Assembly (NCBI GenBank): GCA_014529385.2
Contig: CM043963.1
Location: 75,087,912 to 75,151,911, forward strand
DNA length: 64,000 nt
Direction of reading: 5' to 3'
Source of the DNA: Adiantum capillus-veneris
Lineage: Eukaryota > Streptophyta > Polypodiopsida > Polypodiales > Pteridaceae
Of the stretch, positions 36,535-51,628 are shown piece by piece. Each line of letters starts with the position of its first letter. The first letter of the stretch is position 1. Under the pieces are notes generated by a model. The model saw only the letters and a list, made by a program, of their open reading frames with translations. It searched no databases and was not told the DNA's origin. The position numbers and the translations under genes are program-made.

Positions 36535-36879
36535 CACACACACACAAGCAGACACACACACACACACACACACACACACTCGTGAGCACACAATGGAGAA
36601 GAAGGTAGAGGTAGAGGTAGAGCAAGAGCACTTCTTTAGCATGCACCTCAAGAATGAGCATTTTATGTCAAAATGGACCTTTTATATGAATCTGATGTAT
36701 TCACACATGGACGCCCACAATGGTCAGTCATAGCAAAAATAATGTAAAAATGAGATAAGTGGTGCACCTCTCATCCACGATCACCTACACACTTATAGGA
36801 CCAACAAGCCCGATCCATGACTCAAATAAAGTGATAAGGCGTTCATCAAAGATGATAGGGTGTTCGTAAGTGGTTAACA
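36305..36879 (-). mobile_element. 3' LTR of a minus-strand gypsy element
   Basis: On the minus strand a polypurine tract (complement of 36,881-36,893, caggaaggggggc) is directly followed by TGTTAACCAC at 36,879. The LTR has a TATA box, CATATAAAAGG (complement of 36,676-36,686). GT and GA microsatellites occupy the transcribed part (AC 36,535-36,577 and TC 36,500-36,530 on the plus strand). The probable end is CCGACA at 36,305, where the interrupted copia integrase text stops. The second LTR of the element is not in the window. Confidence 0.6.
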
Positions 36880-39800
36880 TGCCCCCCTTCCTGATGTAGC
36901 TTCCGTCTTTGGAAGCTAGTTAGGTGAAGCCCGTTCGTCGAGGTGGAAGAGCATCTGAGATTGAATGTCTTTAGCTTTCTTCAAACGCTACAAAATCAGC
37001 ACAATAATTGCATTCTCATAGAACATATATAATTAAAAAAGCATGCATATGCAGTGAATAGGCACATAGATTGATTGATAACAAAATATTAAACAAATTT
37101 TCAGTAGTAAACATTGAAGTGTAATATAATCAAACGCATAAGCACTTGTAAAGGTAAAAAACTAGGGTCGCTAATTTAAGGATCAAGAGGCACTAGAGAT
37201 CAACTATTAATACCATGGGCAAGCTTCTCAATTCTCTCTGGTCAATTAAGCTATTTAATTGCGATAGCAAGTATTTCATGTCCTAGGGCTAACTAGAGGC
37301 TATACCTAGAAGACCTTTTAGTTAAGCTACGATAAAAGGAATTGCATATGAAATCATCGTATGAATTATTCCCTTTGTTTAACCCCCCAAAGTGTTTTCC
37401 ACATTGATTCAATTTTTGATGTGTGTACTTATTTTGTATGTCTAAGGCTTTCTGCTTTTCAAGGAAAATTGCCCACACTGGGAACCTCTAGGGCTCTAGC
37501 ACCATAGGTAATACATGCGAGTGAAGTACCAAATCAAACCGGGATTTCTCTTCCAACTTAAGATTTTACATTTTTGGCACTTTTGTTTTTTTGTTTTTTC
37601 ATTGTAGTTCAATTTTGTTACTTTGGGGGGTCATATTGACATTGTTACCCTCCCCAAGCTCATCACAATAGCAAAATCCCTTTATAATACTTAAGCTAAA
37701 GGTCAAGAGGGATTAAGCCCACTAGAAAGCACTAGTACATTGACACAATGCTTCATAACATTTGATTAAGAACCTAAAGTAACCATTGGCAATTAGAAAA
37801 GCATTTCCCATGGTATTAAAAGAAGAGCTCTAATGTCTTGGTCAAACTAGCTTAGTCAGACTTCTTGATTCATAAACCTAAACAAGGGACTATGAAATAA
37901 ACTTATATTGAATCTAATGTTTAATATTAAGCAAATGTGTTGAATATTATGCTACCAATCGCAACTAAAGCAGACAAACATGGATGCTAAAAAAGACAAG
38001 AGGCAATGATAATGGACAAGAAACACCTGTTCGTGTTGATAATCGTGCTCGATTCGAAGAGTGAACTAGAGAGAGATTGCTTGAAGTTCAAAATCTTAAC
38101 TACTGCAATGCGTTCTTGTACACACTAGAAAACACAAGGAATACCTCTAGGAGGCACATCAGTGAGAAGAGGCACCAACCTCCCTAGAGGGTCAAGGGAA
38201 CAGGATATTGTATAGATGGTCAGGTAGCCCTAAGTCTAAACTCCTATCCTCATCATTGTCAAGAAAAATAAGGTCATCATCAGTGAAACCATACGTGCCA
38301 TTCGTGTAATCATGTAAATCTTCCTCATCATTAGATGCACATATATTCACTAAGAATATCACTAGCGTGTATAGTCATTTTGCTCAAAAGGGTAAGCTTG
38401 TGCAATCGGAGAGACGTTCTCTACTAAGTAGGGATCAGTCGTGGTCAAGAGACATATCAGCCATTCTAATTCTTCAAAAAAAAAAAACACACACTAGTGT
38501 ATCTACCAAATCCCAGTCACAAGCAAGCACCGGGTAGACTATGTGAAACACTTGTGAAAAGTAAAGAGGGTACCTCTCACCCAAGGTAGGAGTGGATGAC
38601 TCTAACGTACTAGCCATATATGTACACACATGTAGATTTTGGTTAGTGTGCAAATATTAGAAGGGTCATGTCAAAAGATCGTGTCCTTGTGCATAATGTG
38701 TTATTATGATTTTTGGGTCAGGTACTAGAATTTGTAGGTTTTAAGCTTTTTGTTTGGTGGCTCTTGCTCTTTTACTTTTTTATTTCTGTTTTCTTGAGTA
38801 CAGGACTATATATTTACATTCCCTAAGACCATGAGATTGAGAGCTCACAGAGGAAGGTTAAGAGGGGAGCAAGTGAATGATGGATGCCAGCAAACACTCC
38901 CTCCTTCCTTGGGTAGATCATACCTTTTGGAACGATGTCGTCACCTTGTGAAACCACTTGTTCCAAGTTGTAATGGGTGAAGACTTTGACCATTAGTTTT
39001 TCACTACCCTAGGTGTTTCATCTAGTTGCAAAGGTGGTAAGGTACTCTTCCATGATTTTACTTGAAACGTTGTGTTAGGTGACGAATTTACAACGGGAGG
39101 TGCTATCCTTTCCTTGTTTTTTTATACATTTTTTGTGGTAGGTGGAAGTTGTGAAGAAGTTTGTGTTTTTGTAGAAGAACTACATGAAGAGCAAGAAGCT
39201 TCATTTGTTTTTTCTATGTTTGAGCCGAACGATACAAGTCGTTCTCGGTTGGGTTCCCAAACTAGCTGCGGATCAGGTGTATAGCATTATGTGATCTTTC
39301 CCTTCCCACGGTCTTCAATCGGCTTTATCGTTACAGGATTTGACTAACATGGGTCTATAGGTGACAAATAAGAACACAATTTACGTTTAGGCACCCAAAT
39401 TTGATCATTACCTTCATAGTAGCCTTGGGCTTCCAATAATTATTTAGGGATCTAGCGCAAAATTTTGTTACATTTCTTGGAGCGAGTGGGGCGTCTCTTA
39501 CAAAGATTCTAATTTTTAGCATTAAAAATGGTCGCTAAAGAAGCTTTAGGGACCCATTAGGGACCCATTTGTATGTTTTCTTTGTCATATTACAACGAGT
39601 CTTGTGTGTCTCATGCTTTGTTTCAGCTACAGAAGTTGAAGCTCTAGAGGGTTGGGCTATAGGTACAGATGGTTCAACCTGTTGGACATGCAATTTTTGG
39701 GTTGTATTTCCTTAAGAGGTGATATCTCAGGGACTATCGCTTGAGTGGCAAGGCTAAGAGTTGGTTTCTGTGTTGTGACACTCCCAGTCCCCCAGTCAAT

Positions 39801-40681
39801 AATGCATTTGGTCGCTAACATCCACTTGTGTCCTAGGTTTATATTGCCATTCATAGTTCCAGCAGGCAAGCCAAAAAGTCTTGAGCTACGACCCCGTTGC
39901 CATAACTGGCATAAGTGTGCTAGGTTTCAAAAACAATAGTTTTTTTCTTGTTAATACCCTTGACTTGGATGGTACTCTCAGATAGAGATGGATTTCCTAA
40001 CTAACACCACACTCCATATGATAGCAGATTATATTTAGCACATGTGTCCAATAAGGCGTTATATAGAACTTTCCCATAGGTGCTATTCAACTCAATAGGG
40101 TATCGTAGAGGTGTGTCAGAGTCCAACCAATCATCCTCTATTTCAACTTGAAATGCATGTATAGCTTCAAGGTTGGCCTCTCATTGGTGTCTAATATGTT
40201 GCTGTCGCTCCTTAGCCTCAGCTTGAGCTTGTATTCAATTCTGCTTGTGCCTTGGCTGCCTTTTTTATATGGATGGCACATAGCTCCTCTTAGCTTAAAG
40301 GATCATAGTATCTTTTAAATTTACTCCCATTGAGTAATCCAATGGTTTCAACTCCATCAAGAGTTTCCGCACGAATGGTACCTTGTGGGGTGATTTCACA
40401 TACTCTATATGGTCTTTTTTTTCACATATTTCAACTTTTTCTTCTCGTTATGCACTCCATACATAAGGACTTTATCCCCAACCTTGATATCCTTGTTCTT
40501 TAAATGACGGTCAAAACATTTCTTTCTCCTATCTTTATCCACAAGTGCATTTTGCACAGCTAATTGTCTTTCTTCATCTAACCTCTCGAGGATATATAAA
40601 CACTCAACTAAAGGGTTACCATCCTAACCTTCTTGTGAAGTTACCCACATACTAGGAATTACAAACTCCCATGGTATAGCT
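36880..40681 (-). mobile_element. Ty3/gypsy 3' half: integrase C-terminus, then retropepsin-like domain, then long 3' region
   Basis: Reading on the minus strand from 40,681: AIPWEFVIPSMWVTSQEG, ERLDEERQLAVQNALV, KNKDIKVGDKVLMYG (40,510-40,440) and, after a frameshift, PYRVCEITPQGTIRAETLDG and LLNGSKFKRYYDPLS. These are integrase C-terminal features. An Ala/Gln/Glu linker (AEAKERQQ near 40,210) follows, then ALLDTCAKYNLLSYGVW (40,060-40,010) and INLGHKWMLATKCIIDWGTG (39,850-39,785). The last two match the active-site and C-terminal blocks of a retroviral-type aspartic protease, with the DTG glycine changed to Cys. Further text (TKKTYKWVPNGSLK near 39,570) is unknown. 36,894-39,500 is otherwise non-coding to the eye, ending at the polypurine tract. 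Many stops. Confidence 0.65.
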
Positions 40682-43300
40682 GGCTTGGTCATGCGAGTCA
40701 GAAAGGAATGAAGCAGTTACAACATCATGGCTATATCCCTCTGTTAGAGGATTTGGTTTATAGTAATTTATGTGGGCGGGCATATGCCACATGAGTCTCT
40801 AGGGGGGGCATTATATTTCTTGAATTACGTAGATGACTCTACTCGAAAGGTGTGGGTCTACCTCTTGAAGCAAAAAGACGAAGTCTTTAGCGTCTTCCAA
40901 AAGTTCCTAGATATGGTTGAGAACCGGTAAGCCAAGAAGTTGAAGGCTTTGCACACTAGCAATGGGGGAGACTACATCTCCACTGAGTTCAAAAATTTAT
41001 GCAGCAAAGAGGAATTCAGAGGCAGTTTACTACACCGTACACACTTGCTCAAAATGGAGTTGTTGAGCGCGTGAATAGAAGTATTTAAGAGAGATTCTCT
41101 TCTATGCTATCTATGGAAAATTTATCTCAAAGAGTTTTGGGGAGAGGCTGCTATGACATCGGTGCATATAATCAATAGGTCGCCTAGTACACCATTGAAC
41201 TACAAGATTACGTAGGAGATATGAAAAAGCAAGAAGCCCAATTATGATAAATTACATGTTTACATGTGCCTAAAGATCTTAGAAAGAAGCTGGAACCAAA
41301 GTCACAGAAATGTATCTTCATTGGCTATGGTGCAGATGGAGAGATGGGCTATCATCTGTGGCACCTGAAATCTTAGAGAGTTAGTCGCAGTGCACGAGTG
41401 ATCTTTAATGAGTCAAAGATGCACCAGAAGTTTGTGAAAGAGGTTGAGTATTGCAAAGTGAGATTCAAGGACGTAGCCTCAAGTCCAATTACACAAACAG
41501 CTCAGTCTACACCTACCACTAGTGATGCTGCAGAGAGATCTAGTGATGCTCCTAAGAGAGCAGAGTCCAGTAAGGAGATATACATGTGTATCTTGTGCCC
41601 TTGAGAGTTTTCATGTAGGATTAGATTACTTATTGGTCACTGACTGCAGAGAGCCTACCTACTACCTAGAGGCTATTGAGATGGAAGATAGCGTGAAGTG
41701 GGAGCATGCAATGCAATCTGAGTATCACTCGATTATGGCAAATGAAACTTGGGAACTCGTAGAGTTTCTAGAGGGAAAACAAGCCTTGCCTTGAAAATGG
41801 TGTATAAAATAGAAGTACACGTGAAAAGATCTCAAGCCTAAGTACGAGACTAGATTGGTTGCTAAGGGTTTCAAGGAAAAGAAAGGTGTGGATTTTGATG
41901 AGATTTTATCTCCAGTAGTCAAGATTACTACATTGCGTCTTGTGCTTGGACTAGTAACCATTGAGGACATGAAACTTGTCCAAATGGACGTGAAGACGAC
42001 TTTCCCTTACGAGGATCTTGATAAGGATGTCTACATGCAACAACCAGAGAGGGTTTTGAAGTCAAATCTGAGAAGCCTACAAGGACAGAATTGGTGTGTA
42101 GATTACGCAAGGCATTGTATGGATTAAAACAAGGCTTAAGGCAGCGATACATGAAGTTTGACAAGTAGTACTACATGTAGTCCCAAGGTTAAGAAAGGAG
42201 CTAGGAAGATCATTGCTTGTATACTAAGAAGTTGAATGCTGATTCACTTATGATTTTGATACTCTATGTTGATCATATGCTCATTGTTGGGAAGTCCAAA
42301 GATGAGGTTGCCATCTTGAAGAAGTCACTTAGCATGTAGTTTGCTATGAAGGATTTGGGAGATGCAAGCCACTTTCTTGGTATACGTATCAAGAAGGATA
42401 GAAAACGTGGAATACTAAATTTGTCACATGAAAAGTATATCCACAATATCTTGCAACATTTTAATATGTAGGGGGGAAGGCTACATTGAGTACCCCAATG
42501 CAAGCATCTAAAAAAATTAGCAAGAATGATGCTCCCAAGTCTCATGTTGAGAAGCTAAAATAGCTAAGGTGCCCTATTCTTCAACAATTGGCAGTCTTAT
42601 GTATGCCATGGTAGCCACGAGAACGAACATTGCTTTTGCAAGGGGAGTGCTTAGCAAATTTATGGCAAATCTTGAGAGAAAGCACTAGGAAGCAGTGAAA
42701 CACATTTTGAGATATTTGAAAGGTACATCAGAAAACTGCTTACACTTTAGGAATAATGATACATCAATTATGGGTTACATGGATGCGGATTATGTAGGTT
42801 GTGTGGATATTCAAAGATCCACATCTGGCTATGTTTTCCTATTTGTTGGAGCAACTATGTCATGGAGATCATGTCTCCAAAATTGTACGTCATCTTCCAA
42901 CACAGAGGCAGAGTATGTGGCAATTTTTTATGCTAGCAAGGAAGTTGTATGGTTAGTTGGTCTAGTGGGAGATCTTGGCATTACTCATACTCCAGTGTTG
43001 CATTGTGATATTCAAAGTGTGATTGTGTTATCAAAAAATTATCGTGTTCTAGTTGAAGTCAAAACACATAAAAGTCCGTTATCATGTGATACATGACATT
43101 TTGGCTAGCAAGCACATTGAGCTAGTCAAGGTTCATATGTATGACAACCCTGCAGATGCTCTCACAAGTGTCTATCCTCCGAGCGGTTTGCACATTGCAT
43201 GGAGATGATGGGTGTAGGGTGAGGCCACTTGGATGCTTCATAGTTGTACAATACATACATAGGCCACTTGGGCCATGTTGGCCTTGAAGTGGGAGATTAT
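40682..43300 (+). mobile_element. Ty1/copia pol, 5'-truncated, with 3' end
   Basis: It starts abruptly in the pre-integrase domain (WLGHASQKGMKQLQHHGYIP). Integrase text (KVWVYLLKQKDEVFSVFQKF near 40,850; VHIINRSPSTPLNYK near 41,165), reverse transcriptase (MVAKGFKEKKGVDFDEILSP near 41,855; LILYVDHMLIVG at 42,253-42,288, the YVDD now YVDH) and RNase H (MKHILRYLKGTSENCLHF near 42,695; MDADYVGCVDIQRSTSGY near 42,780; SSNTEAEYVA near 42,895) follow. The end is KHIELVKVHMYDNPADALT near 43,110. A purine tract (43,286-43,296) precedes TATTAGAG, the probable start of a 3' LTR whose end I could not define. Several stops and a lost catalytic Asp make it inactive. Confidence 0.8.
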
Positions 43301-43539
43301 TAGAGTTCAGGCCAGCTGGTCGGACAACCATCACATTTACTGTACTAACCTTATTTATTTATTTGATCATATAAAATAATAAGTAGCAAGGTATTCAAAT
43401 CCTCACTAATGGCTCCACCAACACTTTGTGTCTGCTCTTATTCTCTCTTGCACTCCGTACCGTAGACTCTTCACATGGAGATCACCAACCACTAGTTTAT
43501 TTGATCAAAATTCCACACTTGCAAGGCAAGTTACCTAGA

Positions 43540-44950
43540 TGGATACTGTTGTTGTAGGAGTTTGACTTTGTCACAATGCATACCCCGACAAAGAACATGC
43601 CCTTGTAGACTTCTTAAGCAAGACTGAAAATGGTGAGCTAGTAGGGGGCATCAATGATCAACTACTAGATGTTGACTCGTGTACAACAATAGAAATACCA
43701 TTGGATTCTTTGTATAACCCCCATATGCTAGTGTTCCTTATGGATGGTACCATGCCACCTCAGTTTAGCACATACCAGAGTAGAAAGTTTGCATCAAAAA
43801 GCAATCCATTCTTGGTCATTCCAAGGGCACTATACACGAAAGGCATAGACCATATCATCTAGGGATGTGTGCCACATGAGAAGCAAAAATTAGTGTTGCA
43901 AGAAGCTCATTTTGACATTATTGAAGTCTAGTTTTCAAGAGAACTAATAGGTAGAAAGATCCTATGATGGTCAACAATTCTCAAAGACTCTCGTGAGTAT
44001 GCCAAGCAAAGTGGAATTTTCCACAAGCAAGAGGACTAGGCAATAGAGATAAGATGGCTCTCACTTGAGCCTTACCCCTTGAGCTATTTCAAGAATGGGG
44101 TTTGGACATTGTTGGACCATTTAAACCTAGTGCCGAAGATACAGGTAACAAGTACACACTAGTGGCTACAAATTACTATTCAAAATGGGTCGAGGCAATA
44201 ACACTCAAAGATAATTCAATAGGGTCACTAGCTAAGTTCATCTACATGAACATCACGACTACGTTTGGTTATCGTGTTGAATTATTAAGTGATCAAAGAG
44301 GCCATTGCTTGAACCATGATATTGAAAAGTTAACATCAAAGCATATGATTTAGCACAAGAAGTCCACCACCCACCATCCATAGGCAAATTGACAAGTAGA
44401 GAGTACCGACAAGGTGCTAGTCAGGATTCTAAAGAAGATAGTGCATGAAAGCAAAAAGGATTGGGACCAAAAGCTAGATCCAACACTTCGGTCATTCACA
44501 ATTAAGGTGACAACATGAATGTTTCCTTTTAAGTTGGTTTATAAATTAGAAGTTGTTGTACCAATGGAGTACTTAGTACCAAGTCTTAGGTAACTGTCCA
44601 ACACAAGCTGTCTCCTGAGAAATCAATGCAACATAGGTAGAGATACTTACTTCAGTTGGAGAAGGAAAGGATTGTCAATAGTTACATCGCTAAAGTGATT
44701 TAGAAGAGAATGCAAGCTTGGGTGATATAGGAACATTAGGTTTAAAGTTTTTGCTATTGGAGATTGGTTCATGGTTTACAAATTTAGATTAGGTCCTTGC
44801 CCAAGGAAGGTAAAATTAAGGTACATAGGACACTAAAAAATTGTTGAAGATGTTGGCCAAGGTACTTTCATCTTATAGGACATGTATGGTGAAAATATAC
44901 ATATGCTAGTAAATGGATCGAGGTTAAAGAAATTCCTAGGTGAAACCCCC
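43540..44950 (+). mobile_element. Ty3/gypsy RNase H end and integrase, decayed
   Basis: The text begins with LLQEFDFVTMHTP (about 43,550), the last segment of a gypsy RNase H. It continues with ALYTKGIDHII and CVPHEKQKLVLQEAH (43,830-43,920), the integrase zinc-binding region. MDIVGPFKPSAEDTGNKYTL and YYSKWVEAITLKDN (44,102-44,210), part of the catalytic core, and QVESTDKVLVRILKKIVHES (about 44,393) follow. The C-terminal VNGSRLKKFLG ends near 44,942. The style (QVEST, VNGQRLK-type end) is that of Athila/Tat-like gypsy elements. Stops interrupt the frame repeatedly. Confidence 0.75.
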
Positions 44951-45985
44951 GCTTGCAAACAGTGCAAGCTGAGCAAGGGTGTTGGCACACCAAGCATCAC
45001 ACAAATGGATATTGTCTATTAAGCAATTGAGGGTTTAGTAACCACCAAGTAGGCCAACCAAGAATTATCAAAGCAATAAATGTGGATTTAGTAGAGAACC
45101 CAACAATGAACAAGGATCTTGCATACCATGTAGTTGTTGGGTGACCATGAGTAGGATAAGCAATCAAAAGGACACCATGACTTGGCATAAGCATGCAAAC
45201 AGTAGTGATCCGTCCACTCAAAAGCATAATTACGGTCAAACCTTACTTCAAGGTCATCCTTGTTCAAATCTTAGATGTCTATCAAAAAGCACGAATAAAC
45301 GCCACTTCAATGGAAACTAGAGTGCTAATTCATGCATGATAGATGTAGGCCGATACTTTAAAACAAGCGGTCATCACCGCTTGAATACCCCCGCTTTCAC
45401 ACCCATCCTCTCACACAAACAAACGCCTGCTTATAATTGCACGTAGAAATAGGAGTTGCAGTGTCTCCTTCATCGTAGTGACCCTCTAGTGGACACTTCC
45501 CAAAACAAAAGGGCATTACACTTTACCCCCACAAAAGGTTACTATTCTATAGAAACAAACTTTAGTAATTCTTAGTCCTTCTTAGCAAGCACATCACTAC
45601 TTGCTAGTGCAATGAAGCCCTTTGAAAATGACGAGGAAGAGGACTTGAAGATCACCATTGAGACAATAGTTTACATTTCCTTGCCCGAGGAGCACTATAC
45701 CTTTAAAAATGACTTGGGTTTGTCCGATGAGAAGAACACTCAATGGTTGGCCAAAATTGGGTTGATGTGCTTTGCTCGATGCCCTAGGCAGAGTGGAGCA
45801 ACAACCCTAATATGCAATCATAGTTGTACATCAAGAGGATGAGAGGGAGTAGAGGATTGGAGAGAGCTTTATAGGGAGCTTTTTTCCTTATTTTACTTGC
45901 AGTAACAAAAATAAAAAAAGCTCCCTCAAAAAAGCTCCGTTAGAAAGGTCCGAGGAGACAGAGCTTTTGGAGGGAGCTTTTTCCC
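44951..45985. other. Probable 3' non-coding part of the preceding gypsy, no gene seen
   Basis: Athila/Tat-type elements carry long non-coding or extra-ORF stretches after integrase, and this stretch could be one. A 76-codon acidic frame at 45,612-45,842 (MKPFENDEEEDLKITIETIV) has no recognised relative. LTR limits were not found. Confidence 0.35.
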
Positions 45986-46014
45986 TTTTCTCTCTCTCTC
46001 TCTCACATATATAT

Positions 46015-46045
<31 letters not shown>

Positions 46046-46090
46046 ATATATATATGTATATATATATGTGTGTGTGTGTATATGTATGTA

Positions 46091-46157
<67 letters not shown>

Positions 46158-46495
46158 ATATATATATATATATATACATACATACATAATGTAAATATAT
46201 GTAATTATATAAATATATATGTGTGTGTGTCTCTCTCTCTATATATATACCCTCTCCCTCTCTCTCTCTCTCTCGTGCTCATGCTCATTAGGTGAGCGGT
46301 AGAGAGAGAGGAGAGGGTATAGAGAGAGGGAGAGGGATATATATTAATATACATATATCTATATGTATTCATATATATAAATATATATAATTATAACGTC
46401 TATATCTCTCCTCCTATCTATGCATATCTACCCTCTCCCTCTCTCTCTCTCTCTATACCCTCTCCCCCTCTCTCTCCTCCCTCTCTCTCTCAACA
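45986..46495. repeat. Compound TC/TA/GT microsatellite cluster
   Basis: About 500 bases are made almost wholly of TC, TA and GT/GA tracts, with repeated mirror-like blocks of TC joined to TA. TA-rich parts at 46,010-46,080 and 46,138-46,185 can extrude cruciforms. A purine block at 46,299-46,339 (GAGAGG...) is complementary to the flanking pyrimidine blocks. Confidence 0.9.
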
Positions 46496-46607
46496 TGATG
46501 GAGTGTCATAAAATCTAATATCTAGCTTACCCAAATGATTTTCTCATATTAAACTAGTCATTTAATGTGGGAGAATAAAAGGGAACAAGAGTTAGAATTG
46601 AGACATG

Positions 46608-46808
46608 TGCTTCTAGACCTATCTCAGCAAAGGACCAAAAGGAGAGATGGTTGCATCTCAATACGGGTCCAAAAGGAGATGGTCTACCAAAGAGCAATGT
46701 GCAATAAGTGCTTCTAGACTTATCTCAGCAGGGGACCAAGAGGAGAGTAGTTACATCTCAATACGGGTCCAAAAGGAGGTAGTCTTCAAAGAGCAACGTG
46801 CATCTAAT
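46608..46808. repeat. 101-bp tandem duplication
   Basis: Two imperfect copies start at 46,608 and 46,709 (tgcttctagac.tatctcagc...) and include the phrase tctcaatacgggtccaaaag in each. Not coding. Confidence 0.85.
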
Positions 46809-46928
46809 GGAGCTTAATAGACCTTAGGGTTAGCTTCATCAAAGACCTCCAATAGTTAGTGTTAAAAGTCCTTTGACCTTAGGCAAGCTAGGGCTGAGCT
46901 TGAGGTGGGAACCCGACCTAAGCTTAAG

Positions 46929-46996
46929 GTGCTTGTCGTGCTTGATGACTAAGGTACTTGAGGTGCTTGTCATACTTAATGAGGAAGGTGATTGAG
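46929..46996. repeat. 34-bp tandem pair
   Basis: ggtgcttgtcgtgcttgatg... (from 46,929) is followed 34 bases later by ggtgcttgtcatacttaatg...; a further ggtgcttgag occurs at about 47,021. Confidence 0.7.
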
Positions 46997-47423
46997 AAGC
47001 TTCCCATGCATGGGGGGTAAGGTGCTTGAGTCAAAAAGAGACCCTACAAAGGAGGGGAAAGTCCCAAAGTCAAGGGAATCTTTGACTTAACCTCCCACTC
47101 ACCCAAAGGGCACCCCTTTTCTCAAGGGGCACATGGGACACATGTCAGACTCTCCCTATGCTTAGCCACATGGTGTGCTTGAATGCTATTGGTTGGGCTA
47201 AAGAGGGGTCCAATGAGCTTCTAGTTCCATCCAACAAATATCTAGATATTTTCAAGCTTTCTCTCTTTAATGGGTGAGGAGGACACTTGTCCAAAGACTA
47301 CAAATGTACTTGAGTGCATGTTGCATGTGATTGGCTAGGGGGAGAGGGGTCCAATGAGCTTGAAGCATGTGAAAAGGCTAGAACTCGCCCCAAGCAAGCA
47401 AGGGGGTGCTAGGGGGGTACACA

Positions 47424-47457
<34 letters not shown>

Positions 47458-47715
47458 ATTTTGTGGATTCATTCTCACTTGGTGAAAGTTGAGGAACTTC
47501 ACCTTCTTCTCCAAGCTTGTGAGAAGTGAGAACCTACACCAACACTCTTGGCTATGGAATGCAAATCCAACCAAGAGCCATGATTCAATGCTTAAGCTTG
47601 CCCTCTTCTCCATCTATTGTGTATGCTAGCAAGAAGAGTGACGCGGTGGTGGTGGCGGTCCTGCTAATGGCCATGGCTATCGCTGATTTTTGCTTGGTAA
47701 GATCCTCTCTCTATT

Positions 47716-47724
47716 GGGGGGGGG

Positions 47725-47769
<45 letters not shown>
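47716..47769. repeat. Poly-G (12) plus (GA)21 tract
   Basis: A 12-base G run at 47,716-47,727 leads directly into a GA repeat to 47,769. It lies a few bases after a possible splice donor (ttggtaagatcc, 47,693-47,704). Confidence 0.9.
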
Positions 47770-47770
<1 letters not shown>

Positions 47771-47877
47771 ACATTCACCTATTTGGGAGAGCGATTGATA
47801 AAAAAGCACATACCTGGCAAAGGAGGGCCCGCCATGTCCTCAATGATCGGGAGAATGATCACTCGTAATATAAAACA

Positions 47878-47899
47878 CCCCCCCCCCCCCCCCCCCCCC
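47878..47899. repeat. Poly-C run of 22 bases
   Basis: Uninterrupted C run within unannotated DNA. Confidence 0.9.
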
Positions 47900-48159
47900 T
47901 GCCTCCCTTGATGAAGCGACGATGACCACATTTAGGAGACGAGAAGAGCACGATGGTAAGCAGGCGCTTGCAAAAGCTGGACACTAGCGATGTGGAGGAC
48001 CTTAGTTCTCTACCAACTTGCACCGAGCTTGTCACAAGTACGTCAGCCAAAGTTTCTAATCAACAGTTGCATTCCATGTGTGCAAGGAGGCAGTAGTCGA
48101 TGAGGGACATTCGTGACACCGAATGATGACCAACAAGCATGCGCATGCGCGCGCGCACA

Positions 48160-51544
<3,385 letters not shown>

Positions 51545-51597
51545 CCCCCCCCCCCCCCCCCCCCCCCGACCCACCCCCCCCCCCCCCCCCCCCCCCC
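51545..51597. repeat. Two poly-C runs (23 and 24 bases) just upstream of enolase
   Basis: C runs at 51,545-51,567 and 51,574-51,597 are separated by GACCCA. They end 31 bases before the enolase ATG, followed by an AC repeat. If transcribed, they would sit in the 5' leader. Confidence 0.9.
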
Positions 51598-51628
51598 AAC
51601 TCTCACACACACACACACGCTATCTTCA

